A stretch of DNA of 64,000 bases from Yersinia bercovieri ATCC 43970 (GCF_013282745.1 NZ_CP054044.1:2790001-2854000); one strand, 5' to 3'; numbered from the stretch's first letter, positions 47,201 through 55,559 are shown. The notes: generated from the letters alone by a model not told the origin. Made by a program: numbers and translations.

Positions 47201-49692
47201 GCTGGCTGGCAACACAGAAGAGAAGCGGCGTACTGCCCGAGGAGGTCTCCAATCATGCCACTATGGTGGCAGGCGTGATGGTGGCGGCAAAAAATCATCT
47301 GGGCGGGGTGGGCGTTGCCCATGAAGCGACACTGGGCGGTCACTATCTGAGCAATGATGGGGCGGATTTAACCACGCTAGGTAAGATGTCCAGCTATGAT
47401 GTCGTGAACCACAGCTGGGGCTTCAAACATGGCTTTGCCATCAGCAATGTTTCCAGCGGCATGATTAATCTGGCTAATACACTCAATCTGACACTGCACT
47501 ATGCCGCAGCCAATGGTCGTGGGGGATTGGGCACCATTATTGTCACCAGTGGTGGTAATCAACGGGCGCAGGGCGGCAGCACCCAAGGGTCGCTAATGAG
47601 CAACTCCCGCTTTGCTATTCAGGTGGCGGCCATGAATAGCAAAGCGGATCTTTCAACTCTCCAGACCCACCGCGCGCCCTTCTCCAACCCCGGTTCCAGT
47701 TTGCTGGTTTCAGCGCCGGGCAGCCATATCCTCTCCAGTAGCCAACAGATCACCGCACAGCGCGGTGCGGTGTTTGGTGCGCAGTACAGCACGGAACAAG
47801 GCACCAGTTTTGCCGCGCCAATTGTCTCCGCTATCGCCGCGCTGATGTTGCAGGCCAATCCGAATCTCGGTTATCGCGATGTGCAGGCGATCCTCGCACT
47901 ATCGGCACGGCGGGTTAAAGACCCGACCAGTGAATGGCGCACTAATGGTGCAACCCGCTGGAATGGCGGCGGGATGCAGGTGAGTCATGATTATGGTTTT
48001 GGTGCGGTAGATGCGCGGGCGGCAGTGCGTCTGGCGGAGAGTTGGACTCACCAAAGGAGTGATGCGAATCAGCAGGTTTTGCAAGCAAAGCATCAGTTTT
48101 CCACAGGAGAATCACTGCTGGCGGGGATGACCAGGGCGGCATCCGTTATTCTTAAGGGCGAGATTGAGGTGGAGCAGGTTGAAGTTGATTTTAGTGCCAA
48201 TGTGGGGCGTCTGGGGGATCTGACGGTGACACTGATCTCGCCGAATGGCACCCAAAGTATCCTGCTTGATGGCGCAGAGAAAAAAATGGCCGACAGTGGT
48301 GATGATGTCGATACGGGTAGCGAGATTGCGGGTGATTTTAACCATACCTTTATGTCGACCCTGCAACGGGGTGAACACTCAGGTGGTCAATGGCGACTGG
48401 TGGTTAAAAATGCCAAAAACGGGCAACCGGTTGAGCTAAAAAATTGGTCAATACGGCTATTTGGCAACTCGATTAGCCGTGATGATACCTACGTTTATAC
48501 TGATGAATTTGCTGCGCTGGTTGCGCAGGAGCCGACGCGGGCATTTCTGCATGACAGTGACGATGGGGTTGTGGGAGGGCGCAATACGCTGAATATGTCG
48601 GCGGTAGCGGCTGATGTGAAGGTCAATTTGCTCACTGGTGAAGCGACTCTTGGCGATGCCCAACTGACACTGCGCTCGCCAGCGAGGATCCATAATCTGA
48701 TAAGTGGTGATGGTAACGATATTTTAATCGCGGGGCGGCAGCATAGTGTGCTGGATGGTGGACGTGGGTTAAATGTACTGACGGGCGGCGCAGGGAAAGA
48801 GATTTTTGTAGTGCGCAAACGCGCTAGCGGCGGTGACTGGATTGTGAACTTTGATGCCGATAGAGGAGAGGTGATTCATTTGATTGGTTTTGCCGATAAG
48901 AGATTCAGGGCATTGCGGCTTAAGCAAGATGGGCAGGACGTGAGGGTGCAACTAAATGATAATCAACATATTATTGTCAAGGACAGAGAGGTGGCGACAC
49001 TGAAAGCGCACCATTTTCACTTTGCGGATACCTTTACCCCTCCCGCTGGCTACTTTGATAGCAGCATAAGGATAGATAATCCACAGTCACAGCCAACTCT
49101 GCTGGATAAACCCGCCGCTGCCAAGCAAACGGAGATCATACTCAATGGGGGAGGCGGTGGTGTCAGCTTATCTTTCGTTGATAATAAAATGGTCGCCTCA
49201 TTGGTGGGTAAGGTCTATCAGCGGGAAAACGCCAAACCCAGCATCTTTGTCGTGACGCCGCAACAGGGGGAGTGGCGGTATGGTAATGCGGTGCAGGGCT
49301 TCCGCCACGGTATTGATAAAATTGATTTAAGCGCCATGGGTATTCGTAATTTCAGTGAATTAACTCTGATAAAGCGGAGTTCGATGGTTATTAATGGGTT
49401 GGCTCTGATTCAGGGTGTGGATATCACATCCGCCGCTTTAGACTTTGAGGGTAAGAGTCTCGAGTTGGCCTATCTGGATGGGCTGGATGTTGAGCAGCTC
49501 GATGCGCAGGATTTTATTTTTGCTGATACGGCAGTGATGTTGTCTGATAGCCCATTTGTTCATGACGACATGAGCCAACTGATTAATATTACAGCGGATT
49601 TTGATCGCAAGGTTCGTGACTACGAAGGTGTTTTTTCACCGCCACAAACAGTGCAACGCCTTGCCCCTACATTGACAGCAAGCCCCTTTTAA
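44245..49692 (+). CDS. Giant S8-family (subtilisin-like) / RTX calcium-binding protein
   Basis: The protein has 1815 residues and no signal peptide. Order seen: an unrecognised region (1-350); the PLLLDLSGRGV segment and an EF-hand-like pair, DDSDGNGVIDSADPIW and DISHNGQVDEGEL (about 435-475); RTX-type GGxGxDxx repeats (about 590-750); and a cadherin-like domain with PVNDVLIYGNG (about 810-905). The S8 domain follows (about 945-1250), with His1004 (NHATMVAG), Asn1105 (SGGNQ) and Ser1188 (GTSFAAP). At the Asp position there is Glu960 (GQFEPGG). Then come a proprotein-convertase P-domain (about 1298-1410), a shorter RTX block (about 1470-1530) and a unique C-terminus. RTX repeats usually indicate type I secretion, but no exporter gene is nearby. 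AAGGA precedes the ATG. Confidence 0.9.
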   Translation: MLQQNRNAGELKLTATELACAREILESHKESKDPGPMYNYLASKGDRYAVLANGVVRGDSFAGAMAIYYMERTAAEHNKPITEVRLKNIRYDMAGGYLNALQNRLDISTGTIYGDINHKEAGQFHEIVFKRHGLPPETWTLEPVFNAIQETSRPTYWQHVLNAAGKPAKELKLSFETYNMMAQSSMFSPEAIRKTSRRWFSIIDSPSGYWALGKTATNQLFSADDETSIVIPQCNIEIEINPTPQATRRIADEDQLQRDVTNGYLVNNPTHSFSFTDSTLDKTDFASVQMGSMASGGVRPGEIQLDPNVQPSRYLSDYYLEQPAYMLPETGLFDAATLNGLSAQTTFNTYVDPLLLDLSGRGVKMSGLREGVLFDIDNSGSLKRTGWVGPESGMLVIDNGSGKIDNISQIYSEYYGGTAGIDGLPGQKLFEHGFAALAEDDSDGNGVIDSADPIWAKLRVWQDISHNGQVDEGELKTLDEWGISRIDVAATLVGRDDGKGNQIVARGLFTINDKQQEVLAVNFVGSSVSNRVTPLDDGALLTSSSDEVTTTAYVSFNHEGETLNAAQLQAKNVYGARGDDDLIASPEGSWLVGRGGRNTYTGNSGNDVFVISASDDTRYIQGKGGTDTVLITGDQGVGLNMARSGITIAQGGDGDDIIISGGNNSVFIQGGNGNSTLVGGGGNDVLSGGRGKNKIIGGSGKAVIYAGPQGDTIYASEQGSIIHAGGGADRIYGNKSNDVIVAGQGDALIDGGEGINVLALHGSYADYTITRTESGYQLKDKVAGRDGTLTLKRIQKLNFADIAAVELDAWTIIPVNDVLIYGNGNPISRLQSTNIPAQALLRNDFCFDPEAELLIAKVSDAVGGTVQLKDDGNVLFTPDSRFTGVMSFKYEVKSATGDPALSVLDLSSGESATMRATVLLRSADIPSDPQFIKQSYLNEINVIPIWQEYTGKGVRIGQFEPGGQFATGPMIFDINHPDLAANVDPSWLATQKRSGVLPEEVSNHATMVAGVMVAAKNHLGGVGVAHEATLGGHYLSNDGADLTTLGKMSSYDVVNHSWGFKHGFAISNVSSGMINLANTLNLTLHYAAANGRGGLGTIIVTSGGNQRAQGGSTQGSLMSNSRFAIQVAAMNSKADLSTLQTHRAPFSNPGSSLLVSAPGSHILSSSQQITAQRGAVFGAQYSTEQGTSFAAPIVSAIAALMLQANPNLGYRDVQAILALSARRVKDPTSEWRTNGATRWNGGGMQVSHDYGFGAVDARAAVRLAESWTHQRSDANQQVLQAKHQFSTGESLLAGMTRAASVILKGEIEVEQVEVDFSANVGRLGDLTVTLISPNGTQSILLDGAEKKMADSGDDVDTGSEIAGDFNHTFMSTLQRGEHSGGQWRLVVKNAKNGQPVELKNWSIRLFGNSISRDDTYVYTDEFAALVAQEPTRAFLHDSDDGVVGGRNTLNMSAVAADVKVNLLTGEATLGDAQLTLRSPARIHNLISGDGNDILIAGRQHSVLDGGRGLNVLTGGAGKEIFVVRKRASGGDWIVNFDADRGEVIHLIGFADKRFRALRLKQDGQDVRVQLNDNQHIIVKDREVATLKAHHFHFADTFTPPAGYFDSSIRIDNPQSQPTLLDKPAAAKQTEIILNGGGGGVSLSFVDNKMVASLVGKVYQRENAKPSIFVVTPQQGEWRYGNAVQGFRHGIDKIDLSAMGIRNFSELTLIKRSSMVINGLALIQGVDITSAALDFEGKSLELAYLDGLDVEQLDAQDFIFADTAVMLSDSPFVHDDMSQLINITADFDRKVRDYEGVFSPPQTVQRLAPTLTASPF
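46015..46510 (+). repeat. RTX-type nonapeptide repeat block in the protease gene
   Basis: The translated stretch contains many GG-x-G-x-D/N units such as GGDGDDIII, GGGGNDVLS and GGGADRIYG. These normally bind calcium and fold into a parallel beta-roll outside the cell. Several units lack the Asp, so calcium binding may be patchy. Confidence 0.85.
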
Positions 49693-49742
49693 TCGGGATC
49701 TATTTGGCATAACTATTTCTGCTGCTTAACGATAAGAATTTT

Positions 49743-49768
49743 AATACCCACTCAGTTGAATGGGTATT
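49743..49768. terminator. Terminator-like stem-loop between the protease gene and eco
   Basis: AATACCCA (49743-49750) pairs with TGGGTATT (49761-49768) around a ten-base loop, flanked by T-rich sequence. It lies between the convergent ends of the protease gene and ecotin. Confidence 0.65.
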
Positions 49769-49799
49769 TAGATGGTTTTAATTTTGAGCCACCATGACA

Positions 49800-50306
49800 C
49801 TACTTCAGCTGCGCGTTTCTGACCTCTGCACCTGCTTCCCAAATCCGATATTTCACCTCTACCCCTTGTGGCACATAAACCACAATCGGCAGGCGGCTGT
49901 TATAGCGCCGCATGGCAGCGTCACCGAGATTGGCGGCGATAAATTGTGGGTGACGGCTATTGTCTGGGCAGGCCATCATGGTGGAGGCGGGTGGTGAAAT
50001 TTTATCCATCACTAGATAGTCAAAGCCCCAGCCAGACAGGGTTCTGGTCTCCAGATTGCCGCCTAGCATATGGCGGTTGCAGTCAACCTCTAGGGTCTTA
50101 CCGATCAGCAGTTCCACTTTGAAACGTGATTCATCTTTTTGCGGATCAAGGAAAATCACCTGACGGGTCATGCCTTTTTCAGCCGCAGGATAAGGCGCGA
50201 TTTTTTCTAATGGCTGCTGTTGATTAAGCGGTGACTCAGTAGCTGCAAGAGCGCTGGCCGATGCTGCCATTAACAGGCTGCTGAGTGCGATTGGCACTAT
50301 TTTCAT
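49800..50306 (-). CDS. eco: Ecotin, periplasmic serine protease inhibitor
   Basis: This dimeric periplasmic inhibitor acts on chymotrypsin-fold serine proteases such as trypsin, chymotrypsin and elastase. The 168-residue precursor has a signal peptide ([21 protein letters not shown]). The reactive loop is [11 protein letters not shown] with Met at P1, as in E. coli. The disulfide pair is visible as EVDCNRH and MMACPD, and the C-terminal segment is [31 protein letters not shown] precedes the ATG. It converges with the subtilase-like gene. Ecotins are not known to inhibit S8 proteases, so a functional link is not implied. Confidence 0.96.
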   Translation of the reverse strand: MKIVPIALSSLLMAASASALAATESPLNQQQPLEKIAPYPAAEKGMTRQVIFLDPQKDESRFKVELLIGKTLEVDCNRHMLGGNLETRTLSGWGFDYLVMDKISPPASTMMACPDNSRHPQFIAANLGDAAMRRYNSRLPIVVYVPQGVEVKYRIWEAGAEVRNAQLK

Positions 50307-50404
50307 CTTTATTCCCTATGATTATGATAGTGGAAGTAAAATATCATCTATTTGGCAAGGTGATTATAGGTGGATTCATATAGGCTTGGCTTTATCAATT
50401 CTGA

Positions 50405-50662
50405 TCAAAGCTCTATTTCAATATCACCTAGCGGTTGGCAGCAGCAGGGCAGGATTTCGTTGGGTTGAATAAACGCCAGGGGCTGCTGTGAATAGCAAAC
50501 TTCACCCTTGAGTAAGCGCAGGCGGCAAGAGCCACAATAGCCCGAGCGGCATTGATACTCAATCTCTACCTGATGGTGTTCGAGTGTTTCCAGCAAATTG
50601 CGGCTATTGGCCGGGCGGTTAAGTTGAGCACCGGTGGTGCTCAACGTCACAATAGACTTCAT
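50405..50662 (-). CDS. yfaE: 2Fe-2S ferredoxin for ribonucleotide reductase maintenance
   Basis: This small plant-type ferredoxin supplies electrons for building or repairing the diiron-tyrosyl radical cofactor of NrdB. The 85-residue product has the cluster motif CRSGYCGSCRLRL plus the distal Cys in ILPCCC, as in E. coli YfaE. ATG 50662 is chosen; a TTG at 50665 is immediately upstream. It follows nrdB after only a few bases, so it is the third gene of the nrdAB-yfaE operon. Confidence 0.95.
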   Translation of the reverse strand: MKSIVTLSTTGAQLNRPANSRNLLETLEHHQVEIEYQCRSGYCGSCRLRLLKGEVCYSQQPLAFIQPNEILPCCCQPLGDIEIEL

Positions 50663-50665
50663 CAA

Positions 50666-51796
50666 TTACAGCTCAAAATCACTCAGGTCGTCAGCACTGA
50701 TTTCGGAATCAATCTGACCGACCAGATAGGAGCTGACTTCAACTTCCTGCGGGGCCACTTGCACGTTATCGGAGACGAGCCAGGAGTTGATCCAGGGGAT
50801 TGGGTTGCTGCGGGTATTAAACGGCACACCCAGACCTACAGCCTGCATACGGATATTGGTAATATATTCAACGTATTGGCATAAAATCTCTTTGTTCAAG
50901 CCAATCATAGAGCCGTCACGGAACAGGTACTCTGCCCACTCTTTCTCCTGTTGCGCGGCCAGAACAAATAGGTCGTAGCACTGTGACTGACACTCTTCAG
51001 CAATTTCAGCCATCTCCGGATCATCTTCACCGGAGCGCATTAAATTAAGAATATGTTGGGTGCCGGTCAGATGCAGCGCCTCATCACGGGCGATCATTTT
51101 GATGATTTTGGCGTTGCCCTCCATCAGTTCGCGTTCAGCAAATGCAAATGAGCAGGCGAAGCTGACATAGAAGCGGATCGCCTCCAGCGCATTGACGCTC
51201 ATCAGACAGAGATAGAGCTGTTTTTTCAGTTCACGCAGGTTGACGACGACGGTTTTACCGTTGACCTGATGGCTACCCTCTCCCAGCAGATGGTAGTAGC
51301 TGGTCATTTCAATCAAATCGTCATAATACGCTGAGATATCTTTTGCCCGCTTAAGGATCTCTTCGTTGGTCACGATATCATCGAAAACAATCGCTGGGTC
51401 ATTAACGATATTGCGGATGATATGTGTGTAAGAGCGGGAGTGAATGGTTTCAGAAAACGACCAAGTTTCGACCCAGGTTTCTAGCTCAGGAATAGAGATC
51501 AGCGGCAACAAGGCGACGTTAGGGCTACGGCCCTGAATGGAGTCCAGCAAGGTTTGGTACTTCAGATTGCTGATAAAAATGTGTTTTTCGTGATCGGGCA
51601 ATGCATTGTAATCAATACGATCCCGTGAGACGTCGATCTCTTCTGGCCGCCAGAAGAAAGAGAGCTGTTTCTCAATCAGTTTTTCGAAAATAGCGTGTTT
51701 TTGCTGATCGAAACGCGCCACGTTGACGCATTGACCAAAGAACATTGGTTCGAGTAACTGATTGTTTTTATTTTGTGAAAAAGTGGTATAGGCCAT
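50666..51796 (-). CDS. nrdB: Ribonucleoside-diphosphate reductase class Ia, beta subunit
   Basis: This radical-generating subunit of aerobic ribonucleotide reductase houses the diiron centre and stable tyrosyl radical. At 376 residues it equals E. coli NrdB. Iron-ligand and radical regions are visible as [33 protein letters not shown] and [17 protein letters not shown]. The conserved C-terminus [11 protein letters not shown] binds NrdA. The frame is open to 51853, but [13 protein letters not shown] at 51796 has TGAGGA upstream and matches E. coli. Confidence 0.97.
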   Translation of the reverse strand: MAYTTFSQNKNNQLLEPMFFGQCVNVARFDQQKHAIFEKLIEKQLSFFWRPEEIDVSRDRIDYNALPDHEKHIFISNLKYQTLLDSIQGRSPNVALLPLISIPELETWVETWSFSETIHSRSYTHIIRNIVNDPAIVFDDIVTNEEILKRAKDISAYYDDLIEMTSYYHLLGEGSHQVNGKTVVVNLRELKKQLYLCLMSVNALEAIRFYVSFACSFAFAERELMEGNAKIIKMIARDEALHLTGTQHILNLMRSGEDDPEMAEIAEECQSQCYDLFVLAAQQEKEWAEYLFRDGSMIGLNKEILCQYVEYITNIRMQAVGLGVPFNTRSNPIPWINSWLVSDNVQVAPQEVEVSSYLVGQIDSEISADDLSDFEL

Positions 51797-51835
51797 GATT
51801 TCCTCAGGGGACAAGCAACGGGCAAATAAAGCTAA

Positions 51836-51870
51836 GCCCTTTGATGACCACATTTGCAGTCATCAAGGGC
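51836..51870 (-). other. Stem-loop in the nrdA-nrdB spacer
   Basis: GCCCTTTGATGAC (51836-51848) and GTCATCAAGGGC (51859-51870) pair along almost their full length with one bulged base. The structure lies between nrdA and nrdB in the transcript and has no strong T-run. It could modulate the relative yields of the two subunits or stabilise nrdA mRNA. Confidence 0.6.
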
Positions 51871-51882
51871 CTGAATACTCAA

Positions 51883-54168
51883 TCAGATCTTACATGCACC
51901 GCCTTCGCAGTCATCATCACCCGGCTGGCTTTGAATATCTTCCTGCACATCATCAGCACCGTCACGGGTGTTTTGATAGTAAAGGGTCTTCACACCAAGT
52001 TTATAGGTGGTCAGCAAATCTTTCAGCAACTGCTTCATTGGCACTTTGCCTGACGGGAAACGGGTCGGATCGTAATTGGTATTCGCCGATATCGCCTGAT
52101 CGACAAATTTCTGCATCAAACCAACCAGTTGCAGGTAACCGTCGTTATTTGGCATATCCCACAGCAGTTCGTAAGCATCTTTCAGGCGCTCATATTCAGG
52201 CACAACCTGACGCAGGATACCATCTTTAGAGGCTTTGATACTGACGTAACCGCGCGGTGGTTCAATACCATTGGTGGCATTGGAGATTTGCGATGATGTC
52301 TCAGAAGGCATCAGCGCAGAGAGCGTGGAGTTACGCAGGCCGTGGGTCTGAATCTCTTTACGTAGCGTCTCCCAATCATAATGCAATGGTTCGCTGCTGA
52401 TAGCATCCAAATCTTTCTTATAGGTGTCGATCGGCAAAATACCCTGTGAATAGGTGGTTTCGTTAAACCACGGGCAGGCACCTTGCTCACGGGCTAGCGC
52501 GTTTGAGGCTTTCAATAAGTAGTATTGAATCGCTTCAAAAGTGCGGTGAGTCAGATTGTTAGCACTGCCATCAGAGTAACGCACACCATTTTTTGCCAGA
52601 TAATAAGCAAAGTTAATCACGCCAATACCCAAGGTACGACGGCCCATTGCGCCACGCTGTGCCGCAGCAATCGGATAATCTTGATAATCAAGTAAAGCAT
52701 CCAGCGCACGTACCGCCAGTACTGCCAGATCTTCTAAATCATCAAGGCTATCAATGGCACCCAGATTGAACGCCGACAAGGTACAGAGCGCGATTTCGCC
52801 ATTTTCGTCATTGATGTCATTCAACGGCTTGGTTGGCAACGCAATTTCCAGACATAAATTTGACTGACGTACCGGTGCCACTGTTGGGTCAAATGGGCTA
52901 TGGGTGTTGCAGTGATCCACGTTCTGGATATAGATACGGCCAGTAGAAGCACGTTCTTGCATCATCAGAGAGAATAGCTCAACTGCTTTTACCCGCTGTT
53001 TGCGGATGCTGCTATCTTGCTCATATTTGACATAAAGGCGCTCAAATTCATCCTGATCGGCGAAGAACGCATCATACAATTCCGGCACATCTGACGGGCT
53101 GAACAGGGTGATATCTTCACCTTTCAGCAGACGTTGATACATCAGTTTGTTGATCTGTACGCCGTAATCCATATGACGTACGCGGTTGCCTTCAACGCCA
53201 CGGTTGTTTTTCAGCACCAGCAGGCTTTCAACTTCTAAATGCCACATTGGGTAGAATAAGGTTGCCGCACCGCCTCGTACGCCGCCCTGTGAGCAGGATT
53301 TTACCGCGGTCTGGAAGTGTTTGTAGAACGGAATACAGCCGGTGTGGAAGGCTTCGCCGCCACGAATTGGGCTACCCAGCGCACGGATGCGGCCCGCGTT
53401 GATACCAATACCGGCCCGTTGTGACACATATTTCACAATGGCGCTGGAGGTGGCATTGATTGAGTCCAGACTGTCACCACACTCGATCAACACACAAGAG
53501 CTGAACTGGCGTGTAGGGGTACGAACACCAGACATAATCGGCGTTGGCAGTGAGATTTTAAAGGTCGAAATGGCATCATAGAAACGTTTGATGTAATCCA
53601 TCCGGGTTTCGCGCGGGTAGTTAGAGAACAGGCAAGCGGAAACCAGTATGTACAGGAATTGGGCACTTTCATAGATCTCGCCGCTCACGCGGTTCTGCAC
53701 CAGATATTTGCCTTCCAGCTGCTTAACCGCCGCGTAGGAGAAGTTCATATCGCGCCAATGGTCGATGAAAGTGTCCATCTGTTCAAACTCTTCTGCGGTG
53801 TAATCTTCCAGCAGATGTTTGTCGTATTTACCCATCTCCACCATTTTCGTCACATGGGCGAAGAGTTTTGGTGGTTCAAATTGACCGTAGGCTTTTTTTC
53901 GCAGATGGAAAATTGCCAGGCGAGCGGCTAAATATTGATAATCCGGCGCATCACGGGAGATAAGGTCAGCGGCGGCTTTGATGATGGTTTCATGGATATC
54001 GGCAGTTTTAATGCCATCATAAAACTGAATGTGTGAACGCAATTCTACTTGAGAAACCGAGACGTTATGTAAACCTTCAGCGGCCCAGTCGATGACCCGG
54101 TGGATTTTATCCAGATTGATGCGTTCTTTGCTGCCATCGCGTTTAGTAACAAGTAGGCTTTGGTTCAT
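51883..54168 (-). CDS. nrdA: Ribonucleoside-diphosphate reductase class Ia, alpha subunit
   Basis: This catalytic subunit of aerobic ribonucleotide reductase makes deoxyribonucleotides. The 761 residues match E. coli. An N-terminal ATP-cone (SLLVTKRDGSKERINLDKIHRVIDWAAEGLHNVS) provides overall activity control by ATP/dATP. The active-site Cys-x-Glu pair is in NLCLEIALPT, the radical-transfer tyrosines are near the C-terminus (LYYQNTRDGADD), and the redox-active C-terminal cysteines are DDDCEGGACKI. MNQSLLVTKRDG at 54168 is the start; the frame is open to 54213. Transcription is probably controlled by NrdR and DnaA sites upstream. Confidence 0.97.
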   Translation of the reverse strand: MNQSLLVTKRDGSKERINLDKIHRVIDWAAEGLHNVSVSQVELRSHIQFYDGIKTADIHETIIKAAADLISRDAPDYQYLAARLAIFHLRKKAYGQFEPPKLFAHVTKMVEMGKYDKHLLEDYTAEEFEQMDTFIDHWRDMNFSYAAVKQLEGKYLVQNRVSGEIYESAQFLYILVSACLFSNYPRETRMDYIKRFYDAISTFKISLPTPIMSGVRTPTRQFSSCVLIECGDSLDSINATSSAIVKYVSQRAGIGINAGRIRALGSPIRGGEAFHTGCIPFYKHFQTAVKSCSQGGVRGGAATLFYPMWHLEVESLLVLKNNRGVEGNRVRHMDYGVQINKLMYQRLLKGEDITLFSPSDVPELYDAFFADQDEFERLYVKYEQDSSIRKQRVKAVELFSLMMQERASTGRIYIQNVDHCNTHSPFDPTVAPVRQSNLCLEIALPTKPLNDINDENGEIALCTLSAFNLGAIDSLDDLEDLAVLAVRALDALLDYQDYPIAAAQRGAMGRRTLGIGVINFAYYLAKNGVRYSDGSANNLTHRTFEAIQYYLLKASNALAREQGACPWFNETTYSQGILPIDTYKKDLDAISSEPLHYDWETLRKEIQTHGLRNSTLSALMPSETSSQISNATNGIEPPRGYVSIKASKDGILRQVVPEYERLKDAYELLWDMPNNDGYLQLVGLMQKFVDQAISANTNYDPTRFPSGKVPMKQLLKDLLTTYKLGVKTLYYQNTRDGADDVQEDIQSQPGDDDCEGGACKI

Positions 54169-54264
54169 GTGATCTTTTACCTTCCGTGTGTTCATCCCCT
54201 GTAAGCCAAGCAAACGCCACGCTGCATTTTCAGGCAGCGAGTAGTGTCATTGCTCAGGATGTAA

Positions 54265-54280
54265 ACACAATATATAGGGG
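54265..54280 (-). promoter_or_regulatory. NrdR box-like site (proximal)
   Basis: ACACAATATATAGGGG matches the left and central part of the NrdR consensus (ACACWATATATWGTGT) closely. It is about 100 bases upstream of nrdA and 32 bases from the second box, the usual three-turn spacing of paired NrdR boxes. Confidence 0.7.
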
Positions 54281-54296
54281 TTGGGTGTTGGTTAGA

Positions 54297-54312
54297 TAAC
54301 AAGATAGTGAGT
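54297..54312 (-). promoter_or_regulatory. NrdR box-like site (distal)
   Basis: TAACAAGATAGTGAGT is a weaker match to the NrdR consensus but lies exactly 32 bases from the first box, which supports its being the second half of the pair. Confidence 0.5.
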
Positions 54313-54350
54313 ATTACGTCTTTTAGCAAGTGAACAAGATCGGACAATTG

Positions 54351-54359
54351 TGTGGATAA
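54351..54359. promoter_or_regulatory. DnaA box upstream of nrdA
   Basis: TGTGGATAA is the exact complement of the consensus DnaA box TTATCCACA. DnaA boxes upstream of nrdAB are known in E. coli, where they tie nucleotide synthesis to replication. Confidence 0.75.
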
Positions 54360-54490
54360 CTTGGGGGTGAATTGTTACAAATGGCCCTCAGGCGGCGTCG
54401 TTACTGGGGCTTACCTACGGTCAATCTAGGGGATAAGATTTTACTGAAAATCTTAAAAATTTGATCGTTTGCCGGTTTATTAAACATTAG

Positions 54491-54691
54491 AAAAATCCCC
54501 TTCATCTTTCACGCCGTAGCGGTGTTGGCTGCCCTAACTCACCCCAGTCACTTAGTGGATTAAGCTCCTGGGGATTAATCAGCCTCTAAGCAGCTCACCC
54601 TGCGGGCTAGCATAAATGCTGTTCAAATCGGTTCTCACCGATTTGTTGTTATGTTGCCGCCTTGCTACAGCACGAAATCTATCGAGTATTA
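54491..54691. repeat. ERIC element with an internal insertion
   Basis: The segments GTTGGCTGCCCTAACTCACC and CCCAGTCACTTAGTGGATTA, then AGCTCCTGGGGATTAATCAG and later TTGCCGCCTTGCTACAGCAC, follow the ERIC (intergenic repeat unit) consensus in order. About 65-75 extra bases (roughly 54584-54650) interrupt it before the final TTGCCGCCTTGCTGC part. The insert contains a perfect hairpin, AAATCGGT/ACCGATTT (54625-54644). The total is about 200 bases against 127 for a standard ERIC. It lies between ubiG and nrdA and would be transcribed into an RNA hairpin from ubiG. Confidence 0.75.
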
Positions 54692-54706
54692 TTTGATTTT
54701 TATACT

Positions 54707-55447
54707 TCACGGGTGAGAGCTGTTATCTTCCCGTTGAGTATGCACCATATAATTTACATCAACGTTGCGACCCAGCTTGAAATGGTCTGTTATCGGATTG
54801 TAATGCAGCCCGATAATGTGGCGTTCCTGCAGTGGGGTTTGATCGACCCAGCCGATAAGTTCTGATGGGCGAATAAATTTTTTCGAATCATGAGTGCCTT
54901 TCGGCACCATTTTCAGCACATATTCCGCGCCGACCACCGCCATCAACCAGGATTTGGTATTGCGATTAATGGTTGAGAAGAAAACATGCCCGCCGGGTTT
55001 GACCAATTGTGCACAGGCGCGGATAACGGAGGCCGGGTCAGGAACATGTTCGAGCATCTCCATGCAGGTCACCACGTCGTAATGTTGTGGCAACTTTTGC
55101 GCATGGCTTTCAACCGTTTCCTGCACATAATCCAGTTTGACACCGCTCTCCAGCGCATGCAGTCGCGCCACTTGTAGCGGCTCATAGCCCATATCCAGCC
55201 CGGTGACCTGTGCACCTTCATGTGCCATGCTCTCTGCCAGAATGCCGCCGCCGCAACCGACGTCCAGCACGTTTTTATCGAAAATGCCGCCTGAGCGCTG
55301 CAAAATATAATCGAGACGCAGGGGATTAATGCGGTGGAGAGGCTTAAACTCACCTTCCAAATCCCACCAGCGGGAGGCAACTGCTTCAAATTTAGCGATT
55401 TCTTGCTCGTCGACATTGTGTTGGGGGGCGATGCTATCTACACGCAT
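54707..55447 (-). CDS. ubiG: Ubiquinone biosynthesis O-methyltransferase
   Basis: This SAM-dependent enzyme performs both O-methylation steps of ubiquinone synthesis. The 246-residue product has [39 protein letters not shown], the SAM motif [16 protein letters not shown] (about residues 61-76), and [36 protein letters not shown], all closely matching E. coli UbiG. It reads away from gyrA, as in E. coli. Confidence 0.97.
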   Translation of the reverse strand: MRVDSIAPQHNVDEQEIAKFEAVASRWWDLEGEFKPLHRINPLRLDYILQRSGGIFDKNVLDVGCGGGILAESMAHEGAQVTGLDMGYEPLQVARLHALESGVKLDYVQETVESHAQKLPQHYDVVTCMEMLEHVPDPASVIRACAQLVKPGGHVFFSTINRNTKSWLMAVVGAEYVLKMVPKGTHDSKKFIRPSELIGWVDQTPLQERHIIGLHYNPITDHFKLGRNVDVNYMVHTQREDNSSHP

Positions 55448-55559
55448 GAAGAGTTCTCACTGTTCTGTTTCTTTGCGCGGATTATACATGTTCCCCATCA
55501 ATTGGCGCAGTTTTGTCTCTAAGAGTTAAGCGCAATGTAGTTTCGCCAAAATTGGGGTT

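Larger units (their letters stand above)
54169..54706. promoter_or_regulatory. nrdA promoter region and ERIC-containing gap
   Basis: The 538-base gap between ubiG and nrdA (both leftward) has no gene. Its nrdA-proximal part holds two NrdR-box-like sites and a perfect DnaA box. Its ubiG-proximal part is an ERIC repeat with an internal insertion. Confidence 0.75.

Noticed and set aside
52000..54168. Several plus-strand frames opposite nrdA
   Set aside because: All are antisense to nrdA, short, and without initiation signals.
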